45,617 bases of DNA from Muribaculaceae bacterium (lineage in GTDB: Bacteria > Bacteroidota > Bacteroidia > Bacteroidales > Muribaculaceae), in assembly GCA_017477555.1 (NCBI GenBank), contig JAFUVK010000040.1, positions 1-45,617 of the forward strand, given 5' to 3'. A program made the translations under genes and the position numbers. Of this stretch, positions 8,447 to 17,352 are shown piece after piece. Positions within the stretch are counted from its first letter, which is position 1, and the number at the start of each line of letters is the position of its first letter. Below the pieces are notes generated by a model. That model was given only the letters and a program-made list of their open reading frames with translations. It was not told the origin of the DNA and ran no database searches.

Positions 8447-9890
8447 TTTTGGCTCTAAAAATTAGCAGTCCCAGCATGGTGAGCGCGGCGTTGAGCAACA
8501 ACAACTCAAAGCCGAGAGTGTAGTCGAAGCTCCGTGCCAGCCACAGCTGGATAAAATAGCTCAACACGGGTGCGGCCACGCACACTGCCGGCACCACACG
8601 GTCGCGCACTCCTGTGCCCGTCATCATGCCGTAGGCAAACAGCCCCAGTATAGGCCCATAGGTGTAGCTTGCCAAGGTGTAAACAGCACTAATGGCATCG
8701 CTGTTGCTGATGGCATAGAACACCAGTATCACCAGCCCCATGACCACAGCCATGGCCACATGTACCCACTTGCGTGTTCTCGCCAGCGCAGCATCGTCCT
8801 GCTGCTTGTCGCTCTTCAGGATGTCGACGGTAAATGATGTGGTGAGCGCCGTCAGGGCTGACCCAGCCGCGCTGTAGGCCGCCGAAACCAGTCCCAAGAT
8901 GAACAACACTCCTACCACCACCGGGATGGCTCCACCACTGAAGGCCACTTGTCCAAACAGCTCGTCGGTCTTCTCGGGTATGTCCATGCCCGCCTGACGC
9001 GAATAGAGCACAAGCAGCGTTCCCAGCACCAAGAAGAGCCCGACAACAAAAATCTGAGTGATACCACTCACTATCAGTCCCTTGCGGGACTCGGCCACAT
9101 TCTTGCTGGCCAGGGTGCGCTGCATCAGGTCCTGGTCGAGGCCGGTGGTGGCAACAACCATGAAGATGCCGGCAACAAACTGCTTCCAGAAGTAGGTGCC
9201 CTCTTTGGGATTGTCGAAGAAGAAGACGCGCGACGAGTCGTCGGCCGCCACCGCCTGGCACAGCTCACCAAAGTTATAGCCAAGCCCCATGGTGATAAAC
9301 ACGATGCACAGCACCACGCTCATGATCAGGCAAAACGACTTGAGCGTATCGGTCCATATCACCGTCTTCACCCCTCCCTGCAGCGTGTAGAGGAAAATCA
9401 GGGCGATGGTCACCACCACATTGACCACAAAGGGGATGTGCAACGGGCCGAACACCAGCAGCTGCAGCGTCACGCACACCACATAGAAGCGCACGGCGGC
9501 ACCCAGCATCTTGCTGATGAAAAAGAACCACGCCCCGGTCTTGTGCGTAGCACTGCCGAAACGCTGCTCCAGATAGCCGTAAATCGACACCAGGTTGCGC
9601 TTAAAGAACAGAGGCATCAGCACGTAGGCAATCACAAAGTAGCCCACAGCGAAGCCCAGAACCATCTGCATGTAGCTGAAGTCCTTGACAGCCACCTGCC
9701 CCGGAACCGATACAAACGTCACACCCGATATGGGCGCTCCAATCATGGCGATGGCCACAATGAACCACGGGGCCTGACGGCCACCGGTGAGCGCGGTGTT
9801 GGTGTCGCTGCCGCGCGAGGCGAGCCACGAGATGAAAAACAGTAACACAAAGTAGCCAACTATCGTGGCCAATACAATCCAAGGAGTCAT
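8427..9890 (-). CDS. sodium:solute symporter (SSS family)
   Basis: This 487-residue inner-membrane protein has about 13 hydrophobic helices. Features of the SSS family are the N-terminal GGRQAPWFIVAIAMIGAPIS segment, ISGVTFVSVPGQ, TLQGGVKTVIWTD after helix 5, and GLVSAAYSAAGSALTALTTS in the core helix near residues 323-342. Members import sugars, proline, pantothenate, sialic acid or other solutes with Na+. The sequence alone does not tell which, and no catabolic gene flanks it to help. It has its own promoter (10069-10100) and a leader of about 170 bases containing a composite repeat. Confidence 0.87.
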   Translation of the reverse strand: MTPWIVLATIVGYFVLLFFISWLASRGSDTNTALTGGRQAPWFIVAIAMIGAPISGVTFVSVPGQVAVKDFSYMQMVLGFAVGYFVIAYVLMPLFFKRNLVSIYGYLEQRFGSATHKTGAWFFFISKMLGAAVRFYVVCVTLQLLVFGPLHIPFVVNVVVTIALIFLYTLQGGVKTVIWTDTLKSFCLIMSVVLCIVFITMGLGYNFGELCQAVAADDSSRVFFFDNPKEGTYFWKQFVAGIFMVVATTGLDQDLMQRTLASKNVAESRKGLIVSGITQIFVVGLFLVLGTLLVLYSRQAGMDIPEKTDELFGQVAFSGGAIPVVVGVLFILGLVSAAYSAAGSALTALTTSFTVDILKSDKQQDDAALARTRKWVHVAMAVVMGLVILVFYAISNSDAISAVYTLASYTYGPILGLFAYGMMTGTGVRDRVVPAVCVAAPVLSYFIQLWLARSFDYTLGFELLLLNAALTMLGLLIFRAKKSGVVE

Positions 9891-10062
9891 ATTTTTAATT
9901 TATAATTTATAATTCATAAAGGTTGCGAGTTCCCCCCTCACCCGGCGGGGGAGAGGGTAGCATAGAGTTTCGAGCGAGCGAACATTCGAGTAATCGAGCA
10001 TTCGAGCGAGCGAATGGAGTAACTCCTTTAACCACCCAAAAACCACCCCTACTACTGCTAGC
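9891..10062. repeat. leader region with 7-bp AT repeat, GC palindrome and 8-bp TCGAG array
   Basis: This gene-free stretch is the probable untranslated leader of the symporter mRNA. It holds three 7-bp AT-rich units (TTTATAA, TTTATAA, TTCATAA; about 9898-9918), a C/G-rich palindrome at 9932-9957, and six units of an 8-bp tandem repeat starting at 9970, 9978, 9986, 9994, 10002 and 10010. Each 8-bp unit begins TCGA or GCGA and the last three bases vary. Confidence 0.75.
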
Positions 10063-10068
10063 AAGCGG

Positions 10069-10100
10069 CAAAGGTAGCGCAATTGTGCCACATGTGCAAC
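10069..10100 (-). promoter_or_regulatory. Bacteroidales-type promoter of the symporter gene
   Basis: On the minus strand the -7 box reads TACCTTTG (10069-10076) and the -33 box GTTG (10097-10100), separated by exactly 20 bases. This is the consensus layout of Bacteroidota sigma-ABfr promoters. Confidence 0.65.
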
Positions 10101-10130
10101 ACCTTGGCACATTTATTTTTAATTGCCTAC

Positions 10131-10159
10131 AAAAAACGACCCGCCACCAGGGTGGCAGG
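10131..10159 (-). terminator. intrinsic terminator of the capsid-like gene pair
   Basis: On the minus strand a G/C-rich stem (CCTGCCACC with GGTGGCGGG, one G-T pair) is followed after four bases by six T residues. It lies about 40 bases past the stop of the capsid-like gene, so this pair has its own transcript end. Confidence 0.8.
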
Positions 10160-10197
10160 CCGAAAATTGCCTCCGTCGCACCAGAGCGCCCGAAACA

Positions 10198-11622
10198 CTA
10201 CTTCTTGATGATGCGCATATGACTGTTGGGGTAACGCAGCACCAGACACGAAGCCTCGGTAAGGACTACGGCATCGGTGTTTCGGATGCCGCTGCTCTTG
10301 AGGTCAAGCTCCTTGGCGTTGAACGGAATGTGCACATACTTCTGGATATACATCGGGTCGATGATGATGCCCTCCTCACTCATGCCGCACTCGTCGAAGA
10401 CCTCGCTCAGGAGCAGGTAGAGCGTTCCGAACTTGCTTCGGATTTCGGTAAAGTCGATGCCCCACTTGCTCACTGTCTCACGCGACATGATGATGCGCTC
10501 GTAGTCGAGGTTGCTCAGGTATCCCATGAGCTTGCTGCCGCCAATCAGGATTTTTCGCTTGCTGCCGTTGTTGCCCGTGAAGGCCATGCGCAGCATCTCC
10601 ACCACCTTGTCGCGGCTGAACTGGTTCTCGGTGTAGTAGAAGTCCTTGGAGCACTGCCCCCAGATGCCGCCAGTGAAAGTGATGTACTCCTTCTTGTCGG
10701 CATCCCAGATACGCTTTTTGCTGCCGAAGAGGAACGACTTCTCCATGCCCAGACGCATGTCGTAGATGGCGGCTTCCTCTTGGTCGGTGAGTGACCAATC
10801 CACCTCCTTGTTGCTCATGCGCTGCAGTGTGCTTTGCTCCACCTGCATTTTGAAGATTTGGCAGTAATTGTCTTTCTTGGTGGGCAGTGCCTCGTATTGC
10901 GGTGACATCACGTCAAGCTCGCTGGCCGCTCGACCCATGCGGATTAGCTTCTGGCCTGCATCGAGCGACGGCACACAGTTTGGCACACCGTTCACTCTTT
11001 TGCCGTTCACGGCCATGACCATGAGTCCCTCGCTGCCCGAGCGAGCGCACACATAGAGCACAAGGTCTTCGGCGATGGTGGTTACACCATCCTGGGCATA
11101 GCCGGGCACACCCTTGACCAGGATGGTGTCGCTCTTGTCGAAAATCTCGTCATTGTCGGTGTAGAGTCGCACCTTGGGGTAGGCCGTGCCGGGCTGTATG
11201 GTAGTCTCGTCGAAATCGTCATCGAGCACACAGGTCGTGGGCTTGGTGTCGACGGTGTAGTAGTCCACAAACATCGAGCCGGCATTCAGCGCGCCACCGT
11301 AGCGCGAGATCTGGTCGAGCGGTGTGGCCATAGGTCTGATTTTCACAATATGCTGGTCAATCTCATTGAGCAGCAGGTCGGGCGATCCGTCTCGCGTCAG
11401 GTCGGTGGTCAGAGGGCCGTCAACAATGTGCTTGCCATCGTCCACTCCATCGATAATAGTTCCGGGAATTGCCATAGCCAGTGCGGCAGTTGTGCCGGCA
11501 TCGCAGCCAAACGCCAGAATGGCCACCAGGATAAAGGTCAGTACAGTGAGTACGACTCGGTAGTTGCGGTGCATCCACTTCACCGCATTGCGCACACGGC
11601 GCATCGTTGCAAATGTGTTCAT
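10198..11622 (-). CDS. phage major-capsid-like protein with N-terminal membrane segment
   Basis: This 474-residue protein opens with a basic region (MRRVRNAVKWMHRNYR), then one strong hydrophobic helix at residues 21-39 followed by a Cys (GCDAG), so it is either a membrane anchor or a poor lipoprotein signal. The rest looks like a phage major capsid protein of the SU10 / DUF5309 kind: SPDLLLNEIDQHIVKIRPM, ISRYGGALNAGSMFVDYYTV, a Gln-rich NYCQIFKMQVEQSTLQRMS segment, FLFGSKKRIWD with FTGGIWGQ, and a long C-terminal beta domain ending PNSHMRIIKK. That assignment rests on remembered family patterns and is moderately sure. No terminase, portal, protease or tail gene is near. G+C use matches the host. 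It follows a small protein gene by 46 bp and ends at a strong terminator, so the pair looks like a stable two-gene unit rather than prophage wreckage. Confidence 0.65.
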   Translation of the reverse strand: MNTFATMRRVRNAVKWMHRNYRVVLTVLTFILVAILAFGCDAGTTAALAMAIPGTIIDGVDDGKHIVDGPLTTDLTRDGSPDLLLNEIDQHIVKIRPMATPLDQISRYGGALNAGSMFVDYYTVDTKPTTCVLDDDFDETTIQPGTAYPKVRLYTDNDEIFDKSDTILVKGVPGYAQDGVTTIAEDLVLYVCARSGSEGLMVMAVNGKRVNGVPNCVPSLDAGQKLIRMGRAASELDVMSPQYEALPTKKDNYCQIFKMQVEQSTLQRMSNKEVDWSLTDQEEAAIYDMRLGMEKSFLFGSKKRIWDADKKEYITFTGGIWGQCSKDFYYTENQFSRDKVVEMLRMAFTGNNGSKRKILIGGSKLMGYLSNLDYERIIMSRETVSKWGIDFTEIRSKFGTLYLLLSEVFDECGMSEEGIIIDPMYIQKYVHIPFNAKELDLKSSGIRNTDAVVLTEASCLVLRYPNSHMRIIKK

Positions 11623-11668
11623 AGTATTAAAAATGATTTGAAGAAATGTGTTGGAAATTGTGCATCGA

Positions 11669-12028
11669 TTAAATGTCCCAAACCGAGGGGCGGCGATAGC
11701 GAGGCATCACGGCCCGACTGATTACACAGTCAGCATCGGGGTTGTCAAAGTGTTGCTGGGCTTGAATCTGCTCATTGCGTCCACGCAGGTAACCGTTGGC
11801 CTCGGCTTGGGCTATGATGTCCTGAATGTGAGCCGCCAGTGCCTCGGGCAATTGCTTCATTGCCAAGTCCGGATCGTCGGCCAGCGTGACAGGCTGCTCG
11901 GTGCGGCAATCGGCAGGAGAGGCACCATTGGTGGCAGGGGGTGGTTGCGGTTGTGGGCAAATCACATCTTTCAGCGATGCAGCATCGACTTCGGGGACAA
12001 AGTCGTAGTCGGCAGTAAAGTCATTCAT
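11669..12028 (-). CDS. small partner protein of the capsid-like gene
   Basis: This 119-residue protein matches no family I can name. The first half is acidic and low in complexity (Pro/Gln run PQPQPPPATNGASPAD). The second half is helical (LPEALAAHIQDIIAQAEANG, then YLRGRNEQIQAQQHF) and ends in a basic-aromatic tail, PRYRRPSVWDI. It lies 46 bp before the capsid-like gene on the same strand, behind a TAATTTTG box at 12102-12109. In phages a small helical protein placed before the capsid gene is often a scaffold or decoration protein, so a similar role is possible, but only position supports it. Confidence 0.65.
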   Translation of the reverse strand: MNDFTADYDFVPEVDAASLKDVICPQPQPPPATNGASPADCRTEQPVTLADDPDLAMKQLPEALAAHIQDIIAQAEANGYLRGRNEQIQAQQHFDNPDADCVISRAVMPRYRRPSVWDI

Positions 12029-12101
12029 GATCGTGTAGATTTAATGGTGAAACAAAGTGCTTGTCGCCCCATCGGCAGCGCCACCGGTGGGATTGACGCT
12101 G

Positions 12102-12109
12102 CAAAATTA
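12102..12109 (-). promoter_or_regulatory. -7 box before the capsid-like gene pair
   Basis: The minus strand reads TAATTTTG, a match to TAnnTTTG, about 73 bases before the start codon at 12028. No good -33 element is visible, so support is partial. Confidence 0.4.
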
Positions 12110-12206
12110 CTTTCCTGTGGCCTGTTTCCCCTACCCCATGCACCAGCATCGCTAATCGCCCGTCACAATTCGCTCGTCTATAAAAAGGGGGTGAATGTCT
12201 AACTTT

Positions 12207-12238
12207 TTTGGGCGTATTGGAAAGAGGCAGTAATTTTG
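12207..12238 (+). promoter_or_regulatory. Bacteroidales-type promoter of the outer membrane barrel gene
   Basis: A TTTG (-33) at 12207-12210 and TAATTTTG (-7) at 12231-12238 are separated by exactly 20 bases. The start codon at 12312 follows about 70 bases later. A small C/G hairpin (TCCCC-TGA-TGGGGA, about 12275-12288) lies within the leader. Confidence 0.7.
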
Positions 12239-12311
12239 CACCGTGGCCGACAGCACTATGCTCGGCCGGCCACTCCCCTGATGGGGAAAGGAACCGTAAA
12301 CATCATCGTTC

Positions 12312-15269
12312 ATGAAAAAGATATTACTGGCTGTGATTGCCACAGCACTCACCTGCATCGTGCCCCTGCGTGCGGCAGTGATCAACGGCATCCTGGTCGA
12401 TGCCACCGATACCACCGAGCTGATGGAGGCCACAGTTCGCCTGGTCAAGGCACAATCCGACAGTGCCTTTGTCAAGGGCACAACGACCGACCTCAATGGT
12501 GTGTTTAACCTCAAAGGCATCAAGCCCGGCAAATATGTGGCCAAGTTCAGCTACATGGGCTACACCGAGACCGCGCTGCGTGTGACGGTAGACAATGACG
12601 GCCGTGACGTGAATCTGGGGGTGGTCAAGCTCGTGCCCAATACGGTGGTGCTGAACGAGGCCACGGTGATAGGTGTCAAGACCCCCATCACCGTCAAGGA
12701 AGACACCATCGAGTATAATGCCGACACCTACAAGACACAGGCCAACGCCGTGGTCGAGGACCTGCTCAAGCGCCTGCCGGGCGTGGAAGTGGGCAGCGAC
12801 GGCAAAATCACGGCCAACGGCAAGGAGGTGAAGAAGATTCTGATTGACGGCAAGGAATTTTTTGCCGACGACCCCACGGTGGCCAGCAAGAACATACCTG
12901 CCGACATGGTGAACAAGCTGCAGGTCATCGACCGCAAGAGCGACCTTGCGCGTCTGACAGGTGTGGACGACGGCGAGGACGAGACGGTAATCAACCTCAC
13001 CGTCAAGCCCGGTATGGCCAACGGCTGGTTTGGCACGGTCAATGCGGGCTATGGCACCGACAACCGCTATGCCGGCAATGTGATGGCCAACTACTTCCAC
13101 GACGGCAACCAGTTCACCCTGCTGGCCGGAGGCAACAACACCAACAGTCTGGGCTTCACCGATGGCGGACAGCAACGGTTTCAGCGCTTTGGCGGCGACC
13201 GCGGCATCACCACCAGCCAGAATGTGGGCTTCAACTTCAACGTCGGCTCGAAGGAGGATGTCGACAAGTTCCGTGTGGGCGGCGACGTGATGTACTCGCA
13301 CAGCGACCGCGACACGCGCACCACGCGCGACCGCCAGTATCTGTTCGCCGACAGCACCAGCTACTATCAGGCGGCCACCAATGCCCGTGACAAGGGTCAC
13401 AACCTACGGGGCGACTTCCGCCTGAAGTGGGAGATTGACTCATGCAACACGCTGGAGTTCCGGCCCAACTTCTCGCTGAACTTTAGCAAGAGCTCTAACG
13501 TCGAGGCCAGCGGCACCTGGGCCGGCGACGCGGCGCGCACGGCAGTGAACAGCAGCCAGAACCGCTATCGCAACGATGGAAAGAGCTATGAGTTCGGAGG
13601 CCAGCTGGTGTTCAACCACAAGTTCGCCTCGCACCCGGGCCGCTCTGCCAGCATCATGGTGCGATACAACTACAGCAAGGTGCGCGAAGACGGTAACACC
13701 TATACCCTGAACCGCTACTACCTCACCGACTCGACACAGACCATCGACCAAATCTATGATAACGACCGAAAGACCAATAGTGTTAATGGCCGGTTGTCAT
13801 GGACCGAGCCTCTGGGCAATGTCAAGAATGCTCGCTTCATTGAGGCGGCCTATCGTGCCAACTATCGCTATGCTCATGCCGACAAACTGGTCTATGACAT
13901 CACACGTGGCACCGTTCAGGCAGCCCCGCTCAATCTGCAGGAGGTCATCTACAGCCCCGCCCTGCGCAGCAAGATTGAGGCCGACTATGGTGACTATGTA
14001 CTCAACGATGGCCAACTCCTGTCACAGATTCTGGACCTTGAGCTGGGTCCTGAGCTGCGGCGCGACTTCAACGATCGGCTGAGCAACTCGTTCCGCAACA
14101 AGTTCTTCGACCAGTCGTTTCAGCTTGGCTTCCGACAGGTGCGCAAACAGTATAACCTGAACTTGGGACTCACCGTCAACTCGGCCATGTCGAGCAGCCG
14201 CGACCTCATCAACAGTGCCCGTGACATTCCCAGCCGATGGGTGTGGAGTGTGGCCCCATACGCCCGCTTCCGCTACAAGTTCAGTAAGACGCGCTCGTTC
14301 AACGCCAACTACCGCATGCGCGCCAACCAGCCCAGCATCACTCAGCTGCAGCCCGTGGCCGACGAGAGCAACCCGCTCAACATCGTGGTCGGTAATCCTG
14401 AGCTCAAGCCCACCTTTGTGCACAACCTGAACCTGCGCTTCCAAGACTTTGCCACCATGGCACAGCGCAGCATCATGGCCATGGCCAACATCAACTTTGA
14501 GCAGAACAGCATCATCTCGACCACAACCTACGATGCCACCACCGGCGGTCGCACCACCAGCTACACCAATGTGGGCGGCGTGTGGAGCGTCATGGCCATG
14601 AACATGATGAGCTTCCCCTTTGGAGCCAGCAAGACGTGGTACTTCTCGTCGCACCTATTCACCCGCTACAATGCCACCAAGGGATACAACAATGGTGAAA
14701 TCAACCGCAGCGGCTCGTTCAACATCAACTACTCGCCCGGACTGGCATTCCGCAACGGCGTGCTGGACCTGGAGCTGCGCCCGCGCTACAACTTCCAGAC
14801 CACGCACAACACTGTGCAGACCGGTAACAACCGCAACGTACACACCTATGGCGGACAGTTCAACGGCACCTACACGGCCCCCTTCGGGCTGGTCATCTCA
14901 ACCGACCTCAGCTACAGTGCCACCAGCGGCTATTCGGCCGGCTTCGACACCAAGCAGTGGCTGTGGAACGGCTCAATCGCCTACCAGTTCCTGCGCGACA
15001 AGTCGGCCGCCGTCACCCTGTCGGTCTACGACATCCTGGGCCAGCGCAAGAGCATCTACCGCAATGTCACAGCCAACTACATCGAGGACGTGGCCTATAA
15101 CTCGCTCACCCGCTATGGCATGATCACGTTCACCTATCGGTTCACTACCTTCAAGAAAGGCGAGCAGCCCAAGGCCAAGGACAACGATGACTGGGGCCCC
15201 AGACGTGGTGGCCCTGGCGGCGGCCCTGGCGGCGGCCCCGGCGGCTGGGGCGGTCGACGACCGTTCTGA
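12312..15269 (+). CDS. TonB-receptor-like outer membrane beta-barrel protein
   Basis: This 985-residue protein has a signal peptide (residues 1-21) and a carboxypeptidase-regulatory-like beta domain (about 23-110, with GVFNLKGIKPGKY). A plug-like region follows (about 115-240: EDLLKRLPGVEV, KKILIDGKEFFADDP), then a long barrel with many alternating aromatic strands. It resembles the outer-membrane-beta-barrel family of Bacteroidetes (OMP_b-brl_3) rather than SusC; no SusD gene is next to it and no clear TonB box is seen. The C-terminus does not end at the last strand (FTYRFTTF) but carries a Lys/Asp linker and a Gly-rich tail GGPGGGPGGGPGG followed by WGGRRPF. The ligand is unknown. It has its own promoter and a strong terminator, so it is monocistronic. 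Confidence 0.87.
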   Translation: MKKILLAVIATALTCIVPLRAAVINGILVDATDTTELMEATVRLVKAQSDSAFVKGTTTDLNGVFNLKGIKPGKYVAKFSYMGYTETALRVTVDNDGRDVNLGVVKLVPNTVVLNEATVIGVKTPITVKEDTIEYNADTYKTQANAVVEDLLKRLPGVEVGSDGKITANGKEVKKILIDGKEFFADDPTVASKNIPADMVNKLQVIDRKSDLARLTGVDDGEDETVINLTVKPGMANGWFGTVNAGYGTDNRYAGNVMANYFHDGNQFTLLAGGNNTNSLGFTDGGQQRFQRFGGDRGITTSQNVGFNFNVGSKEDVDKFRVGGDVMYSHSDRDTRTTRDRQYLFADSTSYYQAATNARDKGHNLRGDFRLKWEIDSCNTLEFRPNFSLNFSKSSNVEASGTWAGDAARTAVNSSQNRYRNDGKSYEFGGQLVFNHKFASHPGRSASIMVRYNYSKVREDGNTYTLNRYYLTDSTQTIDQIYDNDRKTNSVNGRLSWTEPLGNVKNARFIEAAYRANYRYAHADKLVYDITRGTVQAAPLNLQEVIYSPALRSKIEADYGDYVLNDGQLLSQILDLELGPELRRDFNDRLSNSFRNKFFDQSFQLGFRQVRKQYNLNLGLTVNSAMSSSRDLINSARDIPSRWVWSVAPYARFRYKFSKTRSFNANYRMRANQPSITQLQPVADESNPLNIVVGNPELKPTFVHNLNLRFQDFATMAQRSIMAMANINFEQNSIISTTTYDATTGGRTTSYTNVGGVWSVMAMNMMSFPFGASKTWYFSSHLFTRYNATKGYNNGEINRSGSFNINYSPGLAFRNGVLDLELRPRYNFQTTHNTVQTGNNRNVHTYGGQFNGTYTAPFGLVISTDLSYSATSGYSAGFDTKQWLWNGSIAYQFLRDKSAAVTLSVYDILGQRKSIYRNVTANYIEDVAYNSLTRYGMITFTYRFTTFKKGEQPKAKDNDDWGPRRGGPGGGPGGGPGGWGGRRPF

Positions 15270-15290
15270 AACAGCGAATAGGAATATAGC

Positions 15291-15330
15291 TCAAGCGGGC
15301 CATCAAAAATCATTTTGATGGCCCGCTTGA
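15291..15330 (+). terminator. strong hairpin after the outer membrane barrel gene
   Basis: An 18-bp perfect stem (15291-15308 with 15313-15330, starting TCAAGCGGGCC) closes a 4-base loop and is followed by TGTTTGTTGG. It begins 21 bases past the stop codon. Confidence 0.85.
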
Positions 15331-15504
15331 TGTTTGTTGGCGTTGCCGGGTAGCAGCTCAGCGATTCGTTTCAGTGAATCTAAATGGTGGCAAGTTTCCC
15401 TCCAATGGCGGGTGACAAGTTGAGTAGCAACGAGTTACACACATTCAAATACTCGAGAAATCAAGAATTAGAATAGAGAAACTACCCTACCCCACTACTG
15501 AAAA
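15331..15504. repeat. spacer with degenerate 8-bp repeats
   Basis: There is no gene between the terminator and the end of dnaX. A decayed copy of the composite repeat fills it: CCCTCCAATGGCGGGTGA near 15399-15416, loosely 8-bp units around ACTCGAGA / AATCAAGA / ATTAGAAT at about 15445-15475, and CTACCCTACCCCACTACTG at 15481-15500. Confidence 0.5.
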
Positions 15505-17340
15505 TCAGGCCAGCCCCAGCTGGAAGTCTTTGATAAATGGCACAAAGTCGGGGCGCCGCTGCTTGATGTCCTCAACCACTTCGCGTGGGGTGAGTATGCG
15601 ATGGTCGTCGGTGGTGGGCCGCACCATGAGATTAAGGGCCAGCATGTCGTTGCTCACGGCATCGCGCAAGTGTGTCATAATCTTTAGCTTGTTGCTCTCG
15701 ATGCTTTCAATCTGTGCCTGCCCCTCGAGATAAACATTGTAGACCGCATCGCCGGCTGGCTGAAGGTGAGCCGTGCGCATCGATGAGATGATGACTTTCT
15801 CGTGAGGATTCTGGTCGATATAGCTCTGCCATGCCTGCTGCAGCTGCTGCAGGTCGAATGGTTGCCTCCGTACCTGCGTGGGCGCGGCTTGCGTTGCTGG
15901 CTGCTGGTCGGCAACCTGCGGTGCGGCATTGACCAGGATGCGCCCTGTGGAGGCCTTGCTCACCACGGGACGTTGCGCACCCGGACGGCGGTAAGGCACC
16001 GACTCATTATCGGTGACTAGTCCAGAGGGTATCGGAGCCGGTGGAGTGGACTGCTGCTTCGGCTGCGGAGTCGGTTGCTGGGGGGCTACCTGCTGTGGAG
16101 CCGGTTGCTGGGGGGCGGCCTGCTGCGGAGCTACCTGCTGTTGTGGAGTTGGCTGTTTTGGGGCTGGTTGATGCGGAGCTTGTTGCTGCGGGGCGGCAGG
16201 CTGAATGCTACGCAATGGTTGTCCGGAACCGGGTTGCGGCTCGGCGGGCGCCACTATCTGGCACAATTTGATGAGTGTAAGCTCCACCAGTAGCTGCTTG
16301 CTGCTGGCATTGCGGTAGTTGAGGTCGCACGTGGCAGTCAAGTCCAGTGCACGATAGTAGAAGCGTGGGCCCAGCTTTGCGGCCTGCATGACATAGCGCT
16401 GAGCCACATCGGCGTTCATCTCGAGCAGCGAAGCCGTCTGCGGCGTGCTTGCCACCATCAAGTCGCGAATGTGCTGCGCCAGCCCATTGACAAAGAACAG
16501 CGAGTCAAACCCCTTGTCGCGCACCTCCTTGTAGATGAGCAACGCCCCCGGCACATCGGCAGCCAGAAAGGCGTCAACAAGCCTGAAGTAGTAGTCATAG
16601 TCGAGCACATTGAGGTTGTCGATGGCACTCTGGTAGGTGATATTGCCCTGTGTGGACGCGGTGACCTGGTCAAAAATCGACAGTGCGTCACGCATGGCCC
16701 CGTCGGCCTTCTGCGCAATGACATTGAGTGCCGCCGGCTCGGCCGTGATGCCCTCTAGCTGGCAGATGCGCTGCAGCTGCTCCACGATGTCGGGCACAGT
16801 GATGCGTGCGAAGTCGTAGATTTGGCATCGCGAGAGTATGGTGGGGATTACCTTCTGCTTCTCGGTGGTGGCCAGGATAAAGATGGCATATTCGGGCGGC
16901 TCCTCCAGGGTCTTGAGAAAGGCGTTGAACGCCGCAGCCGAGAGCATGTGCACCTCATCGATGATATACACCTTGTAGCGCCCCGACTGCGGGGGTATGC
17001 GCACCTGCTCTGTGAGGTCGCGTATGGCATCGACGCCATTGTTGCTTGCAGCGTCAAGCTCGATGATGTTGAACGACGACTGCTCGTTGAATGCCCTGCA
17101 TGAGGGGCACTCGTTGCAAGCCTCTCCGTCGGCGGTGGGGTGCTCGCAGTTGATGGTCTTGGCAAAGATGCGCGCACAAGTGGTCTTGCCCACCCCTCGT
17201 GGTCCACAGAAGAGGTAAGCGTGCGCCAGTCGCTGGCTGGCGATGGCTGTTTTCAGCGTGTGGGTGAGTGCCTGCTGCCCCACCACGGTCTGGAAGCTGG
17301 CTGGCCTGTACTTTCGTGCCGATACGATATAGTTGCTCAT
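15505..17340 (-). CDS. dnaX: DNA polymerase III subunit gamma/tau
   Basis: This is the clamp-loader ATPase. I place the start at the ATG at 17340 (MSNYIVSARKYRP, 611 residues), because the eleven in-frame codons upstream come from a 7-bp repeat and are not conserved. The AAA+ domain has Walker A GPRGVGKT at 46-53, four zinc-binding Cys at 65, 75, 78 and 81, IIDEVHML, and the sensor ATTEKQKV. A Pro/Gln-rich, low-complexity linker (about residues 375-460, many APQQ units) separates the ATPase core from a C-terminal domain that would contact polymerase or helicase. The linker repeats are probably length-variable between strains. Convergent to the barrel gene, divergent from the cstA-family gene. 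Confidence 0.95.
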   Translation of the reverse strand: MSNYIVSARKYRPASFQTVVGQQALTHTLKTAIASQRLAHAYLFCGPRGVGKTTCARIFAKTINCEHPTADGEACNECPSCRAFNEQSSFNIIELDAASNNGVDAIRDLTEQVRIPPQSGRYKVYIIDEVHMLSAAAFNAFLKTLEEPPEYAIFILATTEKQKVIPTILSRCQIYDFARITVPDIVEQLQRICQLEGITAEPAALNVIAQKADGAMRDALSIFDQVTASTQGNITYQSAIDNLNVLDYDYYFRLVDAFLAADVPGALLIYKEVRDKGFDSLFFVNGLAQHIRDLMVASTPQTASLLEMNADVAQRYVMQAAKLGPRFYYRALDLTATCDLNYRNASSKQLLVELTLIKLCQIVAPAEPQPGSGQPLRSIQPAAPQQQAPHQPAPKQPTPQQQVAPQQAAPQQPAPQQVAPQQPTPQPKQQSTPPAPIPSGLVTDNESVPYRRPGAQRPVVSKASTGRILVNAAPQVADQQPATQAAPTQVRRQPFDLQQLQQAWQSYIDQNPHEKVIISSMRTAHLQPAGDAVYNVYLEGQAQIESIESNKLKIMTHLRDAVSNDMLALNLMVRPTTDDHRILTPREVVEDIKQRRPDFVPFIKDFQLGLA

Positions 17341-17352
17341 GTTACTGGTCGA

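Noticed and set aside
10198..12028. Part of an integrated prophage.
   Set aside because: No terminase, portal, protease, tail, lysis or integrase gene is found within the window, and composition equals that of neighbours.
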